The notes beneath the pieces are model-generated. The model was given only the letters and a program-made list of their open reading frames with translations, was not told where the DNA came from and ran no database searches. The position numbers were made by a program, and so were the translations under genes. Positions 8,419 to 17,274 of a stretch of DNA of 64,000 bases are shown here, piece after piece (within the stretch, counting starts at the first letter, position 1; each line of letters begins with the position of its first letter). Source of the DNA: Heliomarina baculiformis (GTDB lineage Bacteria > Pseudomonadota > Alphaproteobacteria > Rhodobacterales > Rhodobacteraceae). The stretch is from the NCBI RefSeq assembly GCF_019966545.1, contig NZ_JAIMIC010000004.1:422873-486872 (forward strand), given 5' to 3'.

Positions 8419-10841
8419 GACCGGACCTGCCCCCGTGCCCGGCCAATCGCGCGCCAGACCTCTTCGGCCGTGGCTGGAGCATTCAGCGCTGGGTACTGGG
8501 TCCCGCATCCCGCCACCGCATCCGACAGGGCAAGAAAGGCCGAGATTCCAAGCATGAAGGGCGGCTCGCCCACGGCCTTGGAGCGATAGATCGTCTCCGC
8601 CGGATTCTCCCCCTCCCAGAGCGCCACGTTGAAAACATCCGGACGGTCGGAACAGGCGGGAATCTTGTAGGTCGAGGGGGCATGGGTCCGCAGCCGCCCG
8701 CTATCGTCCCAGACCAGCTCCTCGGTGGTCAGCCAGCCCGCCCCCTGGACATAGCCGCCTTCGATCTGCCCGATATCCAGTGCCGGGTTCAACGAAGCGC
8801 CTGCGTCATGCAGGATATCTGCCCGCAGGATCCGGTTCTCGCCAGTCAGCGTATCCACGGCCACCTCGGTCACCGCCGCCCCGTAAGCGAAATAGAAAAA
8901 CGGTCGACCTGCCCCGCGTATCCGGTCCCACGACAGATCCGGCGTGCGGTAATAACCCGTCGCCGACAGGCTCACCCGTCCGACATAGGCGTATTCGGCC
9001 GCTTCGGCGAAGGAATAGCTCTCCTCGCCCACGTGCACCCGGCCATCGGCAAAGCGCACGGTGGCAGGGTCGGCTTGATGCCGCTCGGCGAGATGCGCCG
9101 CCATCCGGTCGCGGATCGTGTCGCAGGCCGCCTTCACCGCCATGCCGTTCAGATCGCTGCCCGAAGATGCCGCTGTCGCCGAGGTGTTGGGCACTTTGCC
9201 GGTGTCCGTCGCCGTGATGCGGACCGCCTCCAGCCCGACGCCGAAACGCGCCGCCGCCACTTGCGCAACCTTCTGGAACAGCCCCTGTCCCATTTCCGTG
9301 CCGCCATGGTTCAGATGGATCGACCCGTCCTGATAGACATGCACCAGTGCACCGGCCTGGTTTAGATGCGTCAGCGTGAAAGAGATCCCGAACTTGACCG
9401 GCGAAAAGGCGATCCCGCGCCTGATCACCGGGTTCTCCGCATTCCATGCGGCAATCTCGTCGCGCCTCGCGGCATACCCGCTGGTCTTCAGCAGTGTCCC
9501 GGTCATCCGCCCCAGGATGAAATCCGTAACCGCCATGCCATAGGGCGTGGTCTGCCCCTCAGCCCCGCTGTCGCCTGGCTTCTGCCGGACTTCCGTCGCG
9601 GCCCCGCGCGAGGCAAGATCCTCGCCCTTCTTTGGGTCCAAAATATCCTCGGGGGGAGAAGCCGCCGGCTTCCGGGGGGCAGACAGCCCCCCGTCCTCGG
9701 CATCGGCATAGTAATTGCATTGCCGGATCGCGACCGGATCCATGTCAAGAACATGCGCGGCATGATCCATCACCCGTTCGATGCCGACCATCCCCTGTGG
9801 GCCACCGAAACCGCGAAACGCGGTGGCGCTCTGCGTGTTGGTCTTCAGGCGATGGCTTTCGATCCGTGCGGCGGGCAGGTCATAGGCATTGTCCGCATGC
9901 AGCATGGCCCGGTCCGCGACCGGGATCGACAAGTCCTGAGACCAGCCGCAACGCGCATATTGCACGAATTCCACGCCCTTGATCCGGCCCGTGTCATCGA
10001 ACCCTGCACGGTAGGTGATGCGGAAATCATGCCGCTTGCCGGTGATGACCATATCGTCGTCCCGGTCATAGCGCATCTTGCAAGTGCGCCCCGTGGCGCG
10101 GGCGGCAAGAGCGCAGGCCACCGCGAGGTGGTTGCCCTGGCTCTCTTTTCCGCCGAAACCGCCGCCCATGCGCCGGGTTTCGACCCTGACCGCGTGCATC
10201 GGCACGCCAAGTGCTTCGGCAACCTTGTGCTGGATTTCGGTCGGGTGCTGGGTCGACGACATCACGACCATGTCCCCGTTTTCCTGCGGCTGCGCCAGCG
10301 CGGCTTGTCCTTCGAGATAGAAATGCTCCTGCCCGCCGATATCGATAGCGCCTTCGATCACATGCGTGGCTGACCCAATCGCCGATGCCGCATCGCCTTT
10401 CTTGTAGACCCGCGGGCCTTCCTCGAAACGGCTGTCCGCCGCCAGAGCATCCTCGATGCTCAGGATCGCCTGCTTTTCGTCATAGGTAATCCGGGACTTG
10501 CGCGCGGCTTTCCGCGCCGCCTTGTGCGAGGTCGCGACAACACAAAAAATCGGCTGCCCGACATAATTGACCTCGCCCGACGTCAGCAGCGGTTCGTCAT
10601 GGTTCGACGGCGACACGTCATTCTCGAACGGCATGTCATCTGCGGTAATCACCGTCACCACGCCGGGAGCGGATCGGACGTCATCCAGATTCATGTCGGT
10701 GATCGTGCCAAAGGCGATTTCGCTCAGGCCAAAGGCAAGGTGAAGGCAGTTGGCGGGCGTCGGAATATCATCCACGTAACGCGCCGCGCCGGTCACATGC
10801 AGATGCGCCGCGTCATGAGGCAGGGGCTTTGCGACGCTCAT
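8415..10841 (-). CDS. xdhB: Xanthine dehydrogenase molybdopterin-binding subunit
   Basis: Large subunit of the bacterial alpha2beta2-type xanthine dehydrogenase, which oxidises hypoxanthine and xanthine to urate. The N-terminal aldehyde-oxidase a/b hammerhead begins SVAKPLPHDAAHLHVTG. Moco-domain motifs include RMGGGFGGKESQG, TAFRGFGGPQGM, NHGGTEMGQGLFQKV and KAVGEPPFMLG near the C-terminus with the catalytic Glu. At 808 residues it is longer than I expect for the family. The excess is at about residues 375-430, where NYY and QTTPYGM are split by a low-complexity linker that is partly the translation of the dispersed repeat (PPEDILDPKKGE). Its stop overlaps xdhC and its start overlaps xdhA, each by 4 bp. 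Confidence 0.95.
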   Translation of the reverse strand: MSVAKPLPHDAAHLHVTGAARYVDDIPTPANCLHLAFGLSEIAFGTITDMNLDDVRSAPGVVTVITADDMPFENDVSPSNHDEPLLTSGEVNYVGQPIFCVVATSHKAARKAARKSRITYDEKQAILSIEDALAADSRFEEGPRVYKKGDAASAIGSATHVIEGAIDIGGQEHFYLEGQAALAQPQENGDMVVMSSTQHPTEIQHKVAEALGVPMHAVRVETRRMGGGFGGKESQGNHLAVACALAARATGRTCKMRYDRDDDMVITGKRHDFRITYRAGFDDTGRIKGVEFVQYARCGWSQDLSIPVADRAMLHADNAYDLPAARIESHRLKTNTQSATAFRGFGGPQGMVGIERVMDHAAHVLDMDPVAIRQCNYYADAEDGGLSAPRKPAASPPEDILDPKKGEDLASRGAATEVRQKPGDSGAEGQTTPYGMAVTDFILGRMTGTLLKTSGYAARRDEIAAWNAENPVIRRGIAFSPVKFGISFTLTHLNQAGALVHVYQDGSIHLNHGGTEMGQGLFQKVAQVAAARFGVGLEAVRITATDTGKVPNTSATAASSGSDLNGMAVKAACDTIRDRMAAHLAERHQADPATVRFADGRVHVGEESYSFAEAAEYAYVGRVSLSATGYYRTPDLSWDRIRGAGRPFFYFAYGAAVTEVAVDTLTGENRILRADILHDAGASLNPALDIGQIEGGYVQGAGWLTTEELVWDDSGRLRTHAPSTYKIPACSDRPDVFNVALWEGENPAETIYRSKAVGEPPFMLGISAFLALSDAVAGCGTQYPALNAPATAEEVWRAIGRARGQVRS
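9627..9693 (-). repeat. Dispersed repeat with hairpin inside xdhB (translated)
   Basis: Positions 9627-9658 match the dispersed repeat (CTTCTTTGGGTC, then an A/T-rich ATATCCTC core and a G-run). A perfect 8-bp hairpin with a 5-nt loop follows at 9673-9693. The element keeps the xdhB frame open, adding roughly residues 383-406. The copy at 57504-57556 shows the same arrangement of a hairpin beside the conserved core, with a different stem sequence. Confidence 0.75.
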
Positions 10842-12196
10842 GGCTGCACCTCAAGCACCGAACCAGCCACGCCCCGATCCTCGGCGAAATAGCGCGAGAG
10901 AAGGGCCCGTGCCGTTTCCAGACGATAGGTGGCCGAGGCGCGCATGTCGCTGAGCGGCGCGAAATCCTCGTCAAAGCCTGCGCGTGCAGTATCCACCGTG
11001 TCGTCGGACCACGGCTTTCCGATCAGGGCATTTTCAACGGAAGTCGCCCGCTTGGGGATTCCGGCCATGCCGCCGAAGGCAATCCGTGCCTCGCTGACGA
11101 CACCATCGGCCACCGTGATGTTGAAACAGCCGCAGACCGCCGAAATATCCTGATCGAAGCGTTTGGAAATCTTGTAGCATTTCAGCCGGTCTGTTTGCCG
11201 GGAAAAGCTCACCGCCTCGACAAATTCCCCGGGCCGCCTGTCCTGCTTGCCATAGTCAAGGAAAAACGCCTCAAGCGGCAGATCGCGCCGTTGATCGCCC
11301 TTGCGCAAGTGCAGGGTCGCGCCAAGCGCGATCAGCGCGGGCGGGTTGTCCCCGATAGGCGAACCATTGGCGATATTGCCACCGATGGTTGCCGCGTTGC
11401 GCACCTGAACGGACCCGTAGCGCCGGATCATTTCGGCGTATGAGGGATGCAGGTCAGCAATTGCCGCCCGCACGGTATTCATGTCCGCCATCGCTCCGAA
11501 ACGCAGGGTTTCATCGTCGATGGATACCTGTTTCAGATCCGAGCAGCCTGCCAGAAAGATGACCGGGTCGATATCGCGAAGTCCTTTCGTGACCCAAAGC
11601 CCAACATCGGTGGCCCCGGCGACAAGGGTCGCGTCGGGGTTGGCCTCGTAGAGTTTCGCCAGCGCGTCGGAAGAGTCTGGCATGAACCGGTTCGCCGTCG
11701 CAGTCACCGGCGCATCGGTGATCCAGTCGGGGACTGGCTGATCGGCTGCCGACCGGGTGGCCCGAATGATCGGCGCATACCCGGTGCAGCGGCACAGGTT
11801 GCCCGCAAGCTGGTCATCAAAATCGCGCGCCCCGTTCCGATGGGCCGTCGCCATCGACACGATGAAACCGGGTGTGCAAAAGCCGCACTGGCTGCCGTGA
11901 TCGTCGATCATCGCCTGTTGCACCGGGTGCAGCCTGCCATCAGGCGCGGCGATGCCTTCGACAGTGCGCAGCGACTTGCCGTTCAGTTGAGGCAGGAACA
12001 GGATGCAGGCGTTGAGCGCGCGCGACCCGTTCTCGTCGCTCACCATCACCGTGCAGGCACCGCAATCGCCTTCGTTGCAACCTTCCTTGGTGCCTTTGAG
12101 GCCGCGTTCCTCGCGCAGCCAGTCAAGCAAGGTGGTCGTCGCGTCCGCGTCCGCCAGTTCAACAGTCTCTCCGTTCAGAAGAAACGTGATGTTCAT
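10838..12196 (-). CDS. xdhA: Xanthine dehydrogenase small subunit (2Fe-2S, FAD)
   Basis: A 452-residue electron-transfer subunit. The N-terminal plant-type ferredoxin domain has Cys40, Cys45 and Cys48 in EGCNEGDCGACTV plus Cys58 in NACILFL. The second 2Fe-2S domain has CGFCTPGF and CRCTGYAPI. The FAD-binding domain shows LVAGATDVGLWV and NAATIGGNIANGSPIGD. It is the first gene of the purine block and overlaps xdhB by 4 bp. Its promoter must lie in the 484-bp gap to dnaE, which is read the other way. Confidence 0.95.
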   Translation of the reverse strand: MNITFLLNGETVELADADATTTLLDWLREERGLKGTKEGCNEGDCGACTVMVSDENGSRALNACILFLPQLNGKSLRTVEGIAAPDGRLHPVQQAMIDDHGSQCGFCTPGFIVSMATAHRNGARDFDDQLAGNLCRCTGYAPIIRATRSAADQPVPDWITDAPVTATANRFMPDSSDALAKLYEANPDATLVAGATDVGLWVTKGLRDIDPVIFLAGCSDLKQVSIDDETLRFGAMADMNTVRAAIADLHPSYAEMIRRYGSVQVRNAATIGGNIANGSPIGDNPPALIALGATLHLRKGDQRRDLPLEAFFLDYGKQDRRPGEFVEAVSFSRQTDRLKCYKISKRFDQDISAVCGCFNITVADGVVSEARIAFGGMAGIPKRATSVENALIGKPWSDDTVDTARAGFDEDFAPLSDMRASATYRLETARALLSRYFAEDRGVAGSVLEVQP

Positions 12197-12680
12197 ATGT
12201 TAAACCCGTCGCCTTACCCTGTTTTGACCAATGGCACGCGATTCCGATGCGACGTAGAAATAGCGTTGGCCCTTTGATTGTTAGCTCAGAGGTTAGAAAG
12301 GTGCGGCACGCTCTGGCAAGCAAAAGCTTGAAGGCAACGTGCTGCAGGATCTTGGAAAATGGGCAGTTAAGGCGCTGGGGCCGCTAATATATGCAGCGGA
12401 ACCGGCGCAGACCTTGGGTCACCCGGCCGTTGCCGGTTGAAACAGTTTATAGAAAACCAAGATAATGATGCTCTATTTTCAGGCAAATCTACATGCCTGG
12501 CTGCGTGGAAGGCTGCCGGCTTGTCCAAATGCGTTCGGGCCGACACAGGTATCAGCCAAAACCCGTCTCAAGTTCTGCAGATTGCACCCTTCCCGGCGTA
12601 GTCCCGATATCTGCCGGAAAACTGCCCCTGCGATCCGGGTTAGGATTGCTCCCCCATGCGGCGCGCCATAGGATCGCGGC
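12197..12680. other. Intergenic region between divergent xdhA and dnaE
   Basis: This 484-bp gap should hold the promoters of the purine block and of dnaE. I see no gene in it. A tRNA D-arm-like string (12281-12298) has no matching acceptor, anticodon or T arms. The middle is lower in GC, for example around 12380-12395 and 12440-12490. No confident -35/-10 pair or operator could be chosen by eye. Confidence 0.5.
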
Positions 12681-15600
12681 ATGATCAATTCCCCCCGATT
12701 CATCCATCTGCGCGTGCACACCGAATACTCCCTGCTTGAGGGGGCGGTGCGTCTCAAGAAACTGCCCGGTCTTTGTGAGGCGGCAGGCATGCCTGCCGTT
12801 GCCGTGACCGACACCAACAACATGTTCTCCGCGCTGGAGTTTTCGGTCACGGCGGCGGGGGCGGGCGTGCAGCCGATCATCGGCTGTCAGGTCGATCTGA
12901 CCTATCTGGAAAGCCAGCCCGGCGAAAAGCCAAAGGACCCGGCGGGTGTGGTTCTGCTGGCCCAGAACGAACGCGGTTATGAAAACCTGATGAAGCTGAA
13001 CTCTTGTCTCTACATCGACAAGGGCGGGCAGGAACCGCAGGTATCGCTGGACGAGTTGGTTTCTCATTCCGAGGGCGTGATCTGTCTGAGTGGCGGCCCC
13101 GATGGGCCGGTCGGACGGCTGCTGCGCGCGGGACAACGGCCCGCGGCCGAGGAACTGGTGCAACGCCTGCACGAAGCTTTTGCCGACCGGTTCTACATCG
13201 AACTTCAGCGGCACCCGGGAGAGGACGGCAGCCAGCCCGAGGCGGAACGGATGAGCGAACGCGGCCACGTGGAAATGGCCTATGCGCGCCACATTCCGCT
13301 TGTCGCGACAAATGATGTCTATTTCCCGAAATCCGACATGTACGAGGCGCATGACGCGCTGATTTGCATATCCGAAGGGGCTTATGTCGACCAGCAGCAG
13401 GCCCGGCGGCGGCTGACCCCGCAGCACTACTTCAAGTCCCCGCAGGAAATGGCCGTTCTCTTCGCGGATCTGCCCGAAGCGCTGGAAAACACGGTCGAGA
13501 TCGCACAGCGCTGCGCCTTCATGGCCTATCGTCGCGATCCGATCCTGCCAAAATTCGCCGATGACGAGGTCGCCGAACTGCGGCGCATGGCGAATGAGGG
13601 TTTGCAGGCGCGTCTGGCGGTCATCCCCCATGCGGTCAGCGTCGAGGAGTACCAGAAACGGCTGGATTTCGAGCTTGGAATCATCGAGGGGATGGGCTTT
13701 CCGGGCTACTTCCTGATCGTTGCCGACTTTATCCAATGGGCCAAGGATCACGACATTCCGGTCGGGCCGGGGCGGGGGTCCGGGGCCGGGTCGCTTGTCG
13801 CCTATGCGCTGACGATCACCGACCTCGATCCGTTGCGCTATTCGCTGCTTTTCGAACGCTTCCTCAACCCGGAACGTGTGTCGATGCCCGACTTTGACAT
13901 CGACTTTTGCATGGACCGCCGCGAAGAGGTGATACGCTACGTGCAAGAGAAATACGGGCGTGACAAGGTGGGGCAGATCATCACCTTTGGGGCGCTCTTG
14001 TCCAAGGCGGCGGTACGCGACGTCGGTCGTGTTCTGCAGATGCCCTACGGGCAGGTAGACCGGCTCTCGAAAATGATCCCGGTCGAAGGCGTGAAACCGG
14101 TGTCCATCGAAAAGGCGCTGAAAGACGAACCGCGCCTGGCCGAGGAAGCGCGCAACGAGGAAGTGGTGGATCGTCTGCTGACATATGGTCAGCAGGTGGA
14201 AGGTCTGCTGCGCAACGCCTCGACCCACGCGGCGGGTGTGGTGATCGGGGATCGGCCGCTGGATGCGCTGGTGCCGCTTTATCAGGATCCGCGTTCCGAC
14301 ATGCCGGCGACCCAGTTCAACATGAAATGGGTCGAACAGGCGGGGCTGGTGAAGTTCGATTTTCTGGGGCTGAAAACCCTGACCGTCATCCAGAACGCTG
14401 TGGATCTTATCCTGAAATCCGGACGGCCCATCCATGTCACCGCCGATGGGCATGAGCTTTACCAGCCAGCGGAGGGTGGTGAGAACCAGATGAACCTCAT
14501 CCCGCTGGATGACGAGAAAACCTACAAGCTGTATTCCGCGGCCAAGACGGTTGCCGTGTTCCAGGTTGAAAGCTCGGGGATGATGGATGCGCTCAAGCGC
14601 ATGAAGCCGACCTGTATCGAGGATATCGTCGCGCTTGTGGCACTGTATCGCCCGGGTCCGATGGAGAACATCCCTGTTTATTGTGAGGTCAAGAACGGGG
14701 TGAAAGAGATCACCTCGGTCCATCCCTCGATCGACCATATCCTTGCCGAAACGCAGGGTATCATCGTTTATCAGGAACAGGTGATGCAGATCGCACAGGT
14801 CATGGCGGGTTATTCGCTTGGCGGCGCCGACCTGCTGCGCCGTGCGATGGGTAAGAAGATCAAGGAGGCGATGGACGCCGAGCGACCCAAGTTCGAAAAG
14901 GGCGCGGCGGAGAACGGGGTCGACAAGAAAAAGGCGACCGAGGTTTTCGACCTTCTGGAAAAATTCGCCAACTACGGGTTCAACAAGTCGCACGCGGCCG
15001 CTTATGCGGTGGTGTCCTACCAGACCGCGTGGCTCAAGGCGAACCATCCGGTCGAGTTCATGGCGGGGGTCATGAACTGCGATATCCACCTGACCGACAA
15101 GCTCGCGATCTATTTCGAGGAAGTGCGCAAGGGGCTGGGCCTGCCCTGGGTGCCGCCTTGCGTCAACCGGTCCCAGGCCCTGTTCGATGTGCAGGACGGC
15201 CAGCTTGTCTATGCGCTGGGCGCGCTCAAGAACGTGGGTGTCGAGGCGATGAAAATCATCACCGAGGCCCGCTGCAAGGATGGGGTCGACAAGCCCTTCA
15301 AGACCCTGTTCGACCTTGCCCGCCGGGCCGATCTGAAACGGGTGGGCAAACGCCCGATGGAGATGCTGGCGCGGGCTGGTGCCTTTGACGAGCTCGATTC
15401 CAACCGGCGTCGGGTGTTCGACAGTCTGGATGCGCTGGTTGCCTATTCCGGTGCGATCCACGAACAGAAGGCCTCGAATCAGGTGTCGCTATTCGGTGAG
15501 GCGGGTGACGACCTCCCGGAGCCGCGTCTTTCAAGCGCGCCGGACTGGATGCCTGCGGAGCGATTGAGCGAGGAATTCAAGGCGGTCGGTTTCTATCTTT

Positions 15601-16196
15601 CGGGCCATCCGCTGGACGATTACATGGCACCGCTCAAGCGCAAGGGCGTGATGACGCTCGATGAAGTTCGGGCAAAGGCGGCGAAATCGCCGATGGTGGC
15701 CAAGCTGGCCGGTGTCGTCGCGGGGCGGCAGGAGCGGAAATCCGCGCGCGGCAACCGGTTTGCCTTTGCACAGATGAGCGACACGACCGGCGCCTACGAG
15801 GTGACGCTGTTTTCCGAAACGCTGGAAAAATCGCGCGAGTTTCTCGAAACCGGTGCGAAGGTCGTGGTGACGGTCGAAGCGACGATGGAAAGCGATCAGC
15901 TGAAGCTCTTGGGTCGCGGTGTGGCGCCCGTCGACGTCGCGGTGGCGCAGGCCGGCAGTGCGGGGCTGCGGGTGTTCGTTGAAAATGCGATTGCGATCAA
16001 TACGGTCGCTACGGTTCTGGAAGACGCGCAGAAAGTCGTAAAGACAGCGGCGAAAGGACCTGTGCAGCTCTACCTGATGGATCCCGGGCTGCCGGGCGAG
16101 GTCGAGATGGACCTCGGTCAGGATTTCGCGATCAACCCCGAGATCAAAGGCGCGTTGAAGAGCCTTGAAGGGGTGATGGACGTCGAGGAGCTCTAG
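12681..16196 (+). CDS. dnaE: DNA polymerase III subunit alpha
   Basis: Catalytic subunit of the chromosomal replicase, 1171 residues, full length for DnaE1. The N-terminal PHP domain starts FIHLRVHTEYSLLEGAVR. The polymerase core shows GPGRGSGAGSLVAYAL, the catalytic acidic cluster PDFDIDF (Asp404, 406, 408), HAAGVVIGD, and YGFNKSHAAAYAVVSYQTAW before the tandem HhH region. A C-terminal OB-fold (AGVVAGRQERKSARGNRFAFAQMSD, quoted only in part: KSARGNRFAFAQMSD) follows. The longer family member ImuC/DnaE2 is excluded by the canonical PHP and C-terminal domains. It is a single gene with a short terminator-like hairpin after it. Confidence 0.96.
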   Translation: MINSPRFIHLRVHTEYSLLEGAVRLKKLPGLCEAAGMPAVAVTDTNNMFSALEFSVTAAGAGVQPIIGCQVDLTYLESQPGEKPKDPAGVVLLAQNERGYENLMKLNSCLYIDKGGQEPQVSLDELVSHSEGVICLSGGPDGPVGRLLRAGQRPAAEELVQRLHEAFADRFYIELQRHPGEDGSQPEAERMSERGHVEMAYARHIPLVATNDVYFPKSDMYEAHDALICISEGAYVDQQQARRRLTPQHYFKSPQEMAVLFADLPEALENTVEIAQRCAFMAYRRDPILPKFADDEVAELRRMANEGLQARLAVIPHAVSVEEYQKRLDFELGIIEGMGFPGYFLIVADFIQWAKDHDIPVGPGRGSGAGSLVAYALTITDLDPLRYSLLFERFLNPERVSMPDFDIDFCMDRREEVIRYVQEKYGRDKVGQIITFGALLSKAAVRDVGRVLQMPYGQVDRLSKMIPVEGVKPVSIEKALKDEPRLAEEARNEEVVDRLLTYGQQVEGLLRNASTHAAGVVIGDRPLDALVPLYQDPRSDMPATQFNMKWVEQAGLVKFDFLGLKTLTVIQNAVDLILKSGRPIHVTADGHELYQPAEGGENQMNLIPLDDEKTYKLYSAAKTVAVFQVESSGMMDALKRMKPTCIEDIVALVALYRPGPMENIPVYCEVKNGVKEITSVHPSIDHILAETQGIIVYQEQVMQIAQVMAGYSLGGADLLRRAMGKKIKEAMDAERPKFEKGAAENGVDKKKATEVFDLLEKFANYGFNKSHAAAYAVVSYQTAWLKANHPVEFMAGVMNCDIHLTDKLAIYFEEVRKGLGLPWVPPCVNRSQALFDVQDGQLVYALGALKNVGVEAMKIITEARCKDGVDKPFKTLFDLARRADLKRVGKRPMEMLARAGAFDELDSNRRRVFDSLDALVAYSGAIHEQKASNQVSLFGEAGDDLPEPRLSSAPDWMPAERLSEEFKAVGFYLSGHPLDDYMAPLKRKGVMTLDEVRAKAAKSPMVAKLAGVVAGRQERKSARGNRFAFAQMSDTTGAYEVTLFSETLEKSREFLETGAKVVVTVEATMESDQLKLLGRGVAPVDVAVAQAGSAGLRVFVENAIAINTVATVLEDAQKVVKTAAKGPVQLYLMDPGLPGEVEMDLGQDFAINPEIKGALKSLEGVMDVEEL

Positions 16197-16238
16197 CCGC
16201 CCGATCCGAGGCGTCGCGCCTGTTGCGGGGACGTCGCA

Positions 16239-16272
16239 GCCTCCGGCGGGGATATTTTAAGACCCAAAGAAG
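16239..16272 (+). repeat. Dispersed GC-rich repeat, copy 3
   Basis: A 34-bp copy running GCCTCCGGCGGGGATATTTT then AAGACCCAAAGAAG, the exact reverse complement of copy 1 at every position I compared. It lies between the dnaE stop and its terminator-like hairpin. A short AGGCG/CGCCT hairpin precedes it. Confidence 0.8.
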
Positions 16273-16291
16273 GGGCGGTCGCGGTAAATTC

Positions 16292-16309
16292 CGGGACCGT
16301 CCCGTTTTT
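16292..16309 (+). terminator. Likely dnaE terminator
   Basis: A short 5-bp GC stem (CGGGA/TCCCG, 3-nt loop) is followed directly by five T. It lies about 95 bp after dnaE and 9 bp before the convergent hydroxyacid dehydrogenase stop. The stem is short, so strength is uncertain. Confidence 0.5.
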
Positions 16310-16317
16310 GGTAGTCG

Positions 16318-17274
16318 TTACTGCAGGTCCGCACATTCCGGAACTGGCGTGAGCACCGTTCCGTCTTTCAGCCACTGGCTGAGGTTGTCGCAGGTCAGAT
16401 CGCCCATCGCGGCACGGGTTTCGACAGTGGCGCTGCCCACATGCGGTTGCAGGGTCACGTTATCCATCGCGCGCAGGGCGGTCGGGACGTGGGGTTCGTT
16501 TTCGAAAACATCGAGACCCGCCCCGCCGAGCCGTTTGTGTTCGAGCGCCTCGATCAGCGCGGTTTCATCGACCACCGGACCGCGCGCGACATTCACGAGG
16601 ATTCCGTCGGGGCCGAGCGCCTCGATCACCTCGGCATTGACGATGTGATGGGTCTCTGCGCCGCCGGGGGTAATGCAGATCAGCACGTCGCAGGTGCGGG
16701 CCATATCGGTCAGGTTTTCGAAATACTCGTGGGGCACGTCTTTCCTGCTGCGCGAATGGTAGACGATTCTTGCGCCGAACGGGGGCAGGCGGTCGGCGAT
16801 GGCGAGGCCGATCCGGCCAAGCCCGAGAATGCCGACGGTACGGTTCTGCGTGCCGCGCGTGAGGGGCGGGTTGCCGTCCTTCTCCCACCGTCCGGCGCGC
16901 ACATAGGTGTCATAGGCGGGCAGTTTGCGGGCGGTCGCGAGCCAGAGCAGGATCGCGGTATTCGCCACTTCGTCGTTCAGCACGTCCGGGGTGTGGGACA
17001 CGAGAATGCCACGCTCGACCGCACGCCCCATGTCGATGCCGTCATAGCCGACCCCGTAATTCGAAACGATTTTCAGGTTCGGCAGCCGGTCCATCAGCTC
17101 CGGCGTCAGACCCGCGCCGCCAAAGGTGATGGCTGCCGTGATTTTCTTTGCGGTGTCATCGGCCAGCGTGTCGGTTTCATCGCGCGGCAGGGGAATGACC
17201 TCGAAGTCGCTCTCGATCCGCTCGCGCATGCGGGGCGTGATTTCACCGATCAGAAGAAGGGCGGGTTTGCTCAT
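16318..17274 (-). CDS. D-isomer-specific 2-hydroxyacid dehydrogenase
   Basis: A 318-residue NAD(P)-dependent dehydrogenase interconverting a 2-oxoacid and a D-2-hydroxyacid. The nucleotide-binding GILGLGRIGLAIADRL sits mid-protein. Catalytic residues are in VNVARGPVVDETALIEAL (Arg), FENEPHVP (Glu) and LQPHVGSATVETR (His). Glyoxylate/hydroxypyruvate reductase activity is common in close relatives, but the substrate cannot be fixed. The start overlaps the upstream FAH-family gene by 4 bp (ATGA), so the two are probably one operon acting on related organic acids. Confidence 0.92.
   Translation of the reverse strand: MSKPALLLIGEITPRMRERIESDFEVIPLPRDETDTLADDTAKKITAAITFGGAGLTPELMDRLPNLKIVSNYGVGYDGIDMGRAVERGILVSHTPDVLNDEVANTAILLWLATARKLPAYDTYVRAGRWEKDGNPPLTRGTQNRTVGILGLGRIGLAIADRLPPFGARIVYHSRSRKDVPHEYFENLTDMARTCDVLICITPGGAETHHIVNAEVIEALGPDGILVNVARGPVVDETALIEALEHKRLGGAGLDVFENEPHVPTALRAMDNVTLQPHVGSATVETRAAMGDLTCDNLSQWLKDGTVLTPVPECADLQ

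Noticed and set aside
12281..12298. tRNA D-arm-like sequence TTAGCTCAGAGGTTAGAA
   Set aside because: No pairing acceptor stem, anticodon arm or T arm can be formed around it, so it is not a tRNA gene; at most a chance match or remnant.
12552..15461. 969-residue open frame on the minus strand
   Set aside because: It lies wholly opposite dnaE, whose motifs are complete. High GC and codon bias produce long antisense frames; the translation has no recognisable domain.
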